Assembly: GCA_050696075.1 (NCBI GenBank)
Contig: JBOGUF010000187.1
Location: 1-26,457 of the forward strand
DNA: 26,457 bases
Direction: 5' to 3'
Source of the DNA: JBOGUF01 sp050696075
Lineage (GTDB): Bacteria; Chloroflexota; Chloroflexia; Thermomicrobiales; UBA6265
The notes under the pieces are model-generated. The model ran no database searches. It worked only from the letters and a program-made list of their open reading frames with translations, and was not told the origin of the DNA. Numbering within the stretch: the first letter of the stretch is position 1; each line of letters begins with the position of its first letter. The translations under genes and the position numbers were made by a program. This document shows positions 21,531-26,457 of the stretch, piece after piece.

Positions 21531-21923
21531 TCAATCGGTAATCGGCGATAAACGAATGGCCACCGGCAACGAGTCGCGCGCCCACGCGTTCGGCAACGGC
21601 CCGTCGCGCCAGCCGTAATACTTGGCAACGACCGTTTGGCGCGCGATCAGGTCCTCGTCGGCGCCCTCGATGATCTCGGCGGTTCCCGCGAACGTCTGCC
21701 CGTCGAATCGGATACTGACGCGCGGCTCCCGCTTGACATTCTTGACCCAATCGGACCGATCCCGTCCGCCGGAGAGGATGTAGAGCGCCCCACCCCGCGC
21801 CGCGAACCAGATCTCGATCTCGTGCGCCTTCCCGCTTATCCGCCCGGTCGTCGTCAGATAGCAGACGGATCGACTAGCGAGGTCGTCGGGAAGCGTGGCA
21901 TCAGACGCCTGTACGATTGACAT
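21531..21923 (-). CDS. Ddn-like deazaflavin/quinone reductase family protein
   Basis: This 130-residue protein fits the split-barrel family of F420H2-dependent nitroreductases and quinone reductases (TIGR00026/DUF385). Diagnostic parts are CYLTTTGRISGKAHEIEIWF, ALYILSGGRDRSDWVKNVKR and PRVSIRFDGQTFAGTAEII. F420 use is inferred from the family. ATG 21923 follows AGGAG at 9 nt. The last codons overlap a two-unit ATCGGTA-like heptamer near 21533-21546. Confidence 0.88.
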   Translation of the reverse strand: MSIVQASDATLPDDLASRSVCYLTTTGRISGKAHEIEIWFAARGGALYILSGGRDRSDWVKNVKREPRVSIRFDGQTFAGTAEIIEGADEDLIARQTVVAKYYGWRDGPLPNAWARDSLPVAIRLSPITD

Positions 21924-21963
21924 GCAACGGTCTCCTGTAACCTACGAAAAGCCTCAGCGACGA

Positions 21964-22974
21964 TCAGCCATGCGCCGCTTCGCTCAACGCCAACAACGAC
22001 GGCACTTTCACGTCCAACCGCCGCCAGGTCTCCCCGGTGTCCTCGGTCAGCCAGAGTTCGCCGTCTTGCATGCCGGCAATAAGCACATGTGGCCGTCCGC
22101 GCGGGGCAAGTAGCGCATACGGCATGTAGGGAAGAGGCCGCGCTAGCGAGCCGTTGCCGCCCAACGCTTCCCACGCCGCGTCGCCGCGCTTGCGGAAGAG
22201 CACGCCCCGCGAATCGCCATTGCGCCGGTGCGCCTCGCGGGCGCCGTAGCTGGCCGAGACGTACCAGAGGTCCGGATCGGCCGCGTCCACGGCCAGACCC
22301 CAGACGTAGTGCCGGTCCATCCCCGCGTCAACCTCTTGCCAGGTCGATCCCGCGTCGGAACTCAGCGCCACCCCGCCGCCGGCCGCCTCGTAGACGCGGT
22401 CGGGCGCGGTGGGATGCGTTGCCAGGCAGTGGGAGTCGAGGTAGGAACCGGGTTTCCGGTCCTCCCAGGTGCGGCCGCTGTCGAGCGAGCGCATCACGCC
22501 GCCCAGTTCGATCCCGACGTAGACCCGCTCCGGGTCGACGGGATGCGTCGCGATCCAGCGGACGTGGCTGGTCCACGGCCGCGGTGGGAAGGACCACGTC
22601 GGCGCGCTCGGCAACTTCGGTAATTCGGGGAAGGATCCCCAGGTCCGGCCGTCGTCCTCTGAGCGGTAGAGATTACTCGGCTCCGTGCCGGCATAGACCG
22701 CGCCGCCGCGCGCCGGAGCGATGGCAACGGAGAGAACGCGCTGGTCGGCAATCCCCGCGCCGACCTGCTCCCAATTCTTGCCGGCGTCCAGACTGCGATA
22801 GAGCCCATCGTCGAACGTACCGGCGAAAACTCGGTTCGGATTGTCCGGGTCGCCGGCGACGCATTGGACTCCGCCCCCTTCGAGCGAAAGGGTGACATCG
22901 AACTGCTCGCCGTCGGCGCTGTCGATACGGGCGACGGCGTCGCCAGTGGCGGCAAAAAGACGAATCGCGGCCAT
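21964..22974 (-). CDS. Asp-box (BNR/sortilin-like) beta-propeller protein
   Basis: This 336-residue protein consists of repeated propeller blades. Five Asp-boxes are visible: LYRSLDAGKNW, LYRSEDDGRTW, VMRSLDSGRTW, VALSSDAGSTW and LWLTEDTGETW. Between them run PDNPNRVFAGTFDDG-like strands. There is no signal peptide and no sialidase Arg triad, so it is probably a binding scaffold rather than a glycosidase. ATG 22974 has AGGAGAGGACGT in front. The Rieske-fusion gene is 73 bp upstream in the same direction, so the two may be cotranscribed. Confidence 0.88.
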   Translation of the reverse strand: MAAIRLFAATGDAVARIDSADGEQFDVTLSLEGGGVQCVAGDPDNPNRVFAGTFDDGLYRSLDAGKNWEQVGAGIADQRVLSVAIAPARGGAVYAGTEPSNLYRSEDDGRTWGSFPELPKLPSAPTWSFPPRPWTSHVRWIATHPVDPERVYVGIELGGVMRSLDSGRTWEDRKPGSYLDSHCLATHPTAPDRVYEAAGGGVALSSDAGSTWQEVDAGMDRHYVWGLAVDAADPDLWYVSASYGAREAHRRNGDSRGVLFRKRGDAAWEALGGNGSLARPLPYMPYALLAPRGRPHVLIAGMQDGELWLTEDTGETWRRLDVKVPSLLALSEAAHG

Positions 22975-23047
22975 ACGTCCTCTCCTCAGTTCACGCCCGA
23001 TCGACGAAGCGACACTCGTCGCATGACTCCTTGCCGTCCTTGCCGCC

Positions 23048-24853
23048 CTACTCGTTTTCGCCGTCATCGCCCAAGTAGAGGTCGTCGCCGCGCTGCAAGC
23101 GGCGGGCGATGGAGGCGGTTTGTAGCATTGAGCGGCTGGTCGGGGCGTGGGCGGCAAGGTAGCGGGCCACCGCGACCAGGACGCGGTGCGCGGCCGCCGA
23201 ATCCTCCGGCAGCAACTCATGGAAGAGCGCGCTCCCGGCTTCGAGCATCTGGTACGAGTGGAACTCGCCGTCCTCCCGCAGCAGGACGTGGCCGAGGGCG
23301 GCGACCAGCGGCGCCAGGTCGTGACCGAGCGCCAGGTAGCGATAGGTCAGGTCTGCCGCCGGTTGGACCTGCTGCTCGCGGTCGAGCAGATCTCGCAGCG
23401 CGGTCAGCAGCGCGTCCCCGTCGGCCGGCAGCGCGTCCAGGTCAGACCGGCGATGCTCCGGCAGTTTGGCGGCGGGCATGTTCAGGAAGCGGTCGAGGTA
23501 AATCCGCATCGCGCCGTGGAAGACGCCTCGCGTCAGTTCGACCGACGGCGCCCGACGCATCGACTGATGGACCGCGTTGGCGTGGGTGAAGGTGTGCAGG
23601 ACGGTGATCCAGTCGCCGAACTCGTTGGAGGTATGGAAGCGGGCCACGCGCAAGGCGGCGGCGTAGCTGACGGCGCGACTGATGCCGGTCAACGGTGCCC
23701 CCGCCGCCAGCGCGTGGGCCAACGCCTCCGCGATCGCGGCCGGATCCTCGCCCAGCAGCGTTGCGATCAAATCGTCGTCCCCCTGCCAAGCAGCGTTGCC
23801 GCCCGCCGTGGCGACGAGTTCCGGCAACCGCGCAAAGACCGGCTCCAACAGCGTCACGAGATCGACCGGGTGCCGCCAGGCGTTGAGTTCCTCGGAGCGC
23901 CGGCTGTTCGTCAGCACCGGCACCAGGCTGGGCAGGATCGCGGCGGCGGTCTCCGCCTCCCAACCGACCAGGTCGAGCAGCTCGCATGCCTTGTTGACGA
24001 AGTCGAGCGTATGCCCGCCGTCGAGGAAGTAGTGGTCGGTAGCGGCAGCAAAGAGGATGTCGGCGATCACCCGTGGCTCATGGCCGGCGTGGATGGCGGT
24101 CAAGAGCGCGCGCTCCGCCCCGTCGCGATCGCGCACCTCGACGAATTGCCGGAACCACGTCTTGAGCCGCTCGGCGGAGACATCGGCGGTCGGCAAGGGG
24201 TCGAGTCCAAAGCGAGGCGGCTCCCCCGCACAATCGCGAGCGACGTTGACTAGGCCGTGGAAGAGAGCCAGCGCCTGGTCCTCCGGAGTCAGGCGCGGCA
24301 GGACATTCCCCATCGCGGTCATGATCGTCAGGCCCGACTGCCAGCCGCGATCGCGATAAGTCGCTCCGAACCGGCCGCCGACGTCGAGCACCTCGCGGGC
24401 CGGCACGCCGAGCTCCTGCAACGCCAGCACGTTCTTGATCAGCACCAGGTTGAGTTGCTGCTCCAGACCGTCACGCAAGCGGGCCTTGGCATACCCGGCC
24501 CGATCATCCCGCCACGGCCGTGGATCGACGTAGACGACCCCGTCCTCGATGACCACCTCGTAGGTTTGCACGTCGTCCGCGAAGGGGTCGAAGGTGCCGC
24601 CCGACTCCAGATCGAAGCGGGCGTGGTGCCAATGGCAGGTCAGGATGCCGTCGCGCACACTCCCCTTGTGCAAAGGGAAGCCCATGTGCGGGCAGCGGTT
24701 GTCGACCGCGTACACCTTGTCGCTCGTCGAGGAGGGAAAGACGGCAATCCCGTGCCGCCCGCCAGAGACGACCCGCACGCCATTGAGTTCCGCCCGTGGA
24801 CCCACTCGCACCAAGGAATCGAGGCGAGTTCGCGATTCGACGACCGTTGCCAT
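23048..24853 (-). CDS. Rieske [2Fe-2S] protein fused to a long His-rich helical domain
   Basis: The N-terminal 110 residues of this 601-residue protein form a Rieske ferredoxin domain: Cys54-x-His56, 16 residues, Cys73-x2-His76 (CPHMGFPLHKG and LTCHWHHARFDLESGG). The remaining 490 residues are almost entirely helical. They contain several His-rich stretches (ALFHGLVNVARD, LLTAIHAGHEP, TDHYFLDGGHTLDFVNKACE, WITVLHTFTHANAVHQSM, RGVFHGAMRIYLDRF). No mononuclear-iron 2-His-1-carboxylate motif of ring-hydroxylating oxygenases is seen. I do not know the C-terminal domain. Its His pattern is reminiscent of questin-oxidase-like proteins, but that is a guess. ATG 24853 is preceded by AGGAGG; a heptamer array lies just upstream. 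The Rieske part could feed electrons to a metal or cofactor site in the helical part. Confidence 0.88.
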   Translation of the reverse strand: MATVVESRTRLDSLVRVGPRAELNGVRVVSGGRHGIAVFPSSTSDKVYAVDNRCPHMGFPLHKGSVRDGILTCHWHHARFDLESGGTFDPFADDVQTYEVVIEDGVVYVDPRPWRDDRAGYAKARLRDGLEQQLNLVLIKNVLALQELGVPAREVLDVGGRFGATYRDRGWQSGLTIMTAMGNVLPRLTPEDQALALFHGLVNVARDCAGEPPRFGLDPLPTADVSAERLKTWFRQFVEVRDRDGAERALLTAIHAGHEPRVIADILFAAATDHYFLDGGHTLDFVNKACELLDLVGWEAETAAAILPSLVPVLTNSRRSEELNAWRHPVDLVTLLEPVFARLPELVATAGGNAAWQGDDDLIATLLGEDPAAIAEALAHALAAGAPLTGISRAVSYAAALRVARFHTSNEFGDWITVLHTFTHANAVHQSMRRAPSVELTRGVFHGAMRIYLDRFLNMPAAKLPEHRRSDLDALPADGDALLTALRDLLDREQQVQPAADLTYRYLALGHDLAPLVAALGHVLLREDGEFHSYQMLEAGSALFHELLPEDSAAAHRVLVAVARYLAAHAPTSRSMLQTASIARRLQRGDDLYLGDDGENE

Positions 24854-24872
24854 GGCATTGCCTCCTGCTCAT

Positions 24873-24902
24873 CGTTCGACGTTCGACGTTCGACGTTCGA
24901 CG
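24873..24902. repeat. Single-arm heptamer array (CGTTCGA)
   Basis: Four perfect CGTTCGA units plus CG fill the space between the FMN reductase stop (24908) and the Rieske gene's ribosome site, so the array lies in the Rieske leader if the two are cotranscribed. Each unit contains the palindrome TCGA. Confidence 0.9.
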
Positions 24903-24907
24903 CGCCC

Positions 24908-25567
24908 CTACAATGAACCCGCGATCTCGCGCTCGACGATATCCACGATCGCCGGAGATCGCCTCAATCGCCGCGCCAGATCAATCACCTCGGTCGTCAT
25001 CGCCTGCATCCGCGCGCGGATCGCGTCGTCGCGGATCGTCCGCGTTTCGCGGTCGATCGCCTCGTTCGGGATCGTGACCACGGTCGGGACGCTGATGCCG
25101 TTCAGCGAGCGCGCGGAGTGGTGCAAGGCATTGATCACGTTCCAGGCGCCGCCGCCGTGGGCGCTCGCGCCGAGCGCCATCAGTCCAACCGGCTTGCCGG
25201 CAAAGTAGCGCGTGGCCGGCGGATCGTTCCGCATGTACTCGAGCATGTCGAGCGCATTCTTCACCCCGCCGGAGACGGTGCCGTGGAAGGTCGGCGAGCA
25301 GAGGATGTAAGCGTCGGCAGCGCGGACTTCGTCCAACAGCCAGGGGAGCGACGGCGGGTAGTCCTCGAATGGCCGGTCGCCGGCGTAGACCGGCAACTCG
25401 AGCGACCGCACGTCGGCCATGACGGCGTGCGCGCCTTGCTCCTCGGCCAGTGCCAGCCCCGCCTCCAGCGCGATCCGGCTGATGGATTGCCCACGTGTGC
25501 TCCCGCCGCCGATACCGAGGATGCGAAGCGGCCGGTCTTGCGGCGCGCGGCCATTGACGTCAATCAC
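24908..25567 (-). CDS. NADPH-dependent FMN reductase family protein
   Basis: This 219-residue flavodoxin-fold protein starts with RILGIGGGSTRGQSISRIAL, the FMN phosphate-binding loop, and has SPTFHGTVSGGVKNALDML, the second flavin loop of the family (SPEYHGSxxGxLKNALD in relatives). Members reduce FMN, quinones, azo dyes or chromate with NAD(P)H. The start is GTG at 25567 with GGGAGGG about 5 nt upstream. It lies 15 bp from the arylamine N-acetyltransferase gene and is probably in one operon with it. Confidence 0.9.
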   Translation of the reverse strand: MIDVNGRAPQDRPLRILGIGGGSTRGQSISRIALEAGLALAEEQGAHAVMADVRSLELPVYAGDRPFEDYPPSLPWLLDEVRAADAYILCSPTFHGTVSGGVKNALDMLEYMRNDPPATRYFAGKPVGLMALGASAHGGGAWNVINALHHSARSLNGISVPTVVTIPNEAIDRETRTIRDDAIRARMQAMTTEVIDLARRLRRSPAIVDIVEREIAGSL

Positions 25568-25582
25568 GGGGTCCCTCCCTGG

Positions 25583-26362
25583 TCAGTCCTTCGTTAGATC
25601 GATTCCGAAATGGTCCCAGAGCGCGGCGCGTGTCTCTTCTGCACCGTCGAGGGGGATGTCTTCTTGCGTTCCATCGACCGTCACAATCAGCCGGTCGCGG
25701 CTGAGCGTGATCCGCCCATCCGGTCGGGCCAAGGAGCAGAGTGCCCCCTGGGTGAAGTGGGAGTCGGACAGCGTCTGTAGCTCAACGCAACGCACGGCAA
25801 AGTCGTCGAGGCGGCGCGGGGTGAGCGTGAAGCTATAAACGTGCTGCCAATCCTCGTCCCCATCGCGCCGCCAAAGTCGTTGCATTTCTCCGTCCTGATC
25901 GAAGCGAAAGCTGCCCCCGTCTGGCAGATCATGCTCCTTCTCGGCGACAAAGCGCAACGGAAACGCGAGCGAGCTGCGCCCAGCCCCGACGTCGACCAGC
26001 CACCGATCCGGCGAGTCGGCGGACTCCACCAGCAGCACGATATGATCGAAAACCGGACTGAGCGTGCCGTCCTCCCGCGGCCACTGAGCGGAAACGCGCG
26101 TCACGCGGAACCCGATCGTTTCGAGCATGAACCCGAGCAATCCGTTCAGCTCGTAGCAAAACCCGCCGCGACGCCGCTGCACGATCTTGTCGAAGAGCGC
26201 GTCTGGCTCCAACCGAATTGGTCGTCCGAGCGGGATGATATCGAGGTTCTCGAACGGCGCCGCCAGCAGATGCGCCCGCACGATGCCGGCCAGCGTCGCC
26301 AACGTCGGTTCGGCCGGCGCTTCGAAACCGATGCGGTGGAGGTAGGCGCCGACGTCCCTCAT
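25583..26362 (-). CDS. nat: Arylamine N-acetyltransferase
   Basis: This 259-residue enzyme acetylates aromatic amines and hydrazines with acetyl-CoA. The catalytic triad is complete: Cys69 (RRGGFCYELN), His107 (SPVFDHIVLLV) and Asp124 (WLVDVGAG). The N-terminus YLHRIGFEAPAEPTLATL and HLLAAPFENLDI follow the family. ATG 26362 has GGAG about 9 nt upstream. Downstream comes the FMN reductase gene. Reduction of azo or nitro compounds followed by acetylation of the amines is a sensible joint role, offered as inference. The last 95 bases of the window hold nothing I can assign. Confidence 0.95.
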   Translation of the reverse strand: MRDVGAYLHRIGFEAPAEPTLATLAGIVRAHLLAAPFENLDIIPLGRPIRLEPDALFDKIVQRRRGGFCYELNGLLGFMLETIGFRVTRVSAQWPREDGTLSPVFDHIVLLVESADSPDRWLVDVGAGRSSLAFPLRFVAEKEHDLPDGGSFRFDQDGEMQRLWRRDGDEDWQHVYSFTLTPRRLDDFAVRCVELQTLSDSHFTQGALCSLARPDGRITLSRDRLIVTVDGTQEDIPLDGAEETRAALWDHFGIDLTKD

Positions 26363-26457
26363 CGCTTCACTCCGCTTCCGGCGTGCATCACGAGTGACGG
26401 CGTTCGCGTGGGGGCGCCGCCAACCATCTCAAGTCGAGTGCCGGCGCGGACGAGGAG

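Noticed and set aside
24873..24902. CRISPR-like array
   Set aside because: The units are 7 bp, contiguous and without spacers; no cas gene is present.

Overview
This is a high-GC chromosomal window, read almost entirely from the minus strand, and it probably comes from a Chloroflexota bacterium of the Thermomicrobia/Sphaerobacter type. That placement is an inference. It rests on the GC-rich codon use, AfsR/LuxR-like NB-ARC regulators, proteins with the 'LQRTxGN' N-terminal tag, a Tat-exported sugar-binding protein and abundant short palindromic repeats. I saw no tRNA, rRNA, CRISPR array, transposase or phage module.

Layout. 26-3057: metE (cobalamin-independent methionine synthase) with its own extended -10 promoter, then an unknown secreted protein. 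3140-6486: two tandem putative metallopeptidases. Each carries the LQRTxGN tag typical of proteins linked to extracellular contractile injection systems, and each is preceded by a near-identical 55-bp element. 6579-9017: a large ATPase/TPR/LuxR regulator with a heptamer palindrome inside its reading frame. 9166-13920: a ribonucleotide reductase locus. nrdA and nrdB are transcribed from a consensus sigma70 promoter through a cobalamin riboswitch. NrdB has the residues of subclass Ic (Phe in place of the radical Tyr, Glu as first metal ligand). 13983-14231: debris of an ArsR/SRPBCC gene. 14273-17353: an ABC sugar importer (binding protein and two permeases, no ATPase). 17596-19457: a small conserved-looking protein, DinB-fold protein, ArsR repressor, PPOX-type flavin protein and one doubtful ORF. 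19661-20239 (plus strand): an AbrB-type antitoxin whose partner PIN toxin is cut off by a MITE-like repeat. 20276-26362: Gfo/Idh/MocA oxidoreductase, Ddn-like protein, Asp-box beta-propeller, Rieske/helical fusion, NADPH-dependent FMN reductase and arylamine N-acetyltransferase.

Functional logic. The clearest regulatory story is vitamin B12. The riboswitch would shut down the B12-independent class I reductase when cobalamin is present, which implies a B12-dependent class II enzyme elsewhere in the genome. metE, also B12-independent, has only a short leader with no riboswitch.

The most unusual structure is a dispersed family of heptamer elements. Three are bipartite: tandem 7-bp units, a short core containing GAGAA, then the inverted 7-bp units. 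The heptamer sequence differs at every locus. One sits in a variable loop of the cobalamin riboswitch, one inside the LuxR-family coding region and one between DinB and ArsR. Three more loci carry single-arm 7-bp arrays at gene ends.
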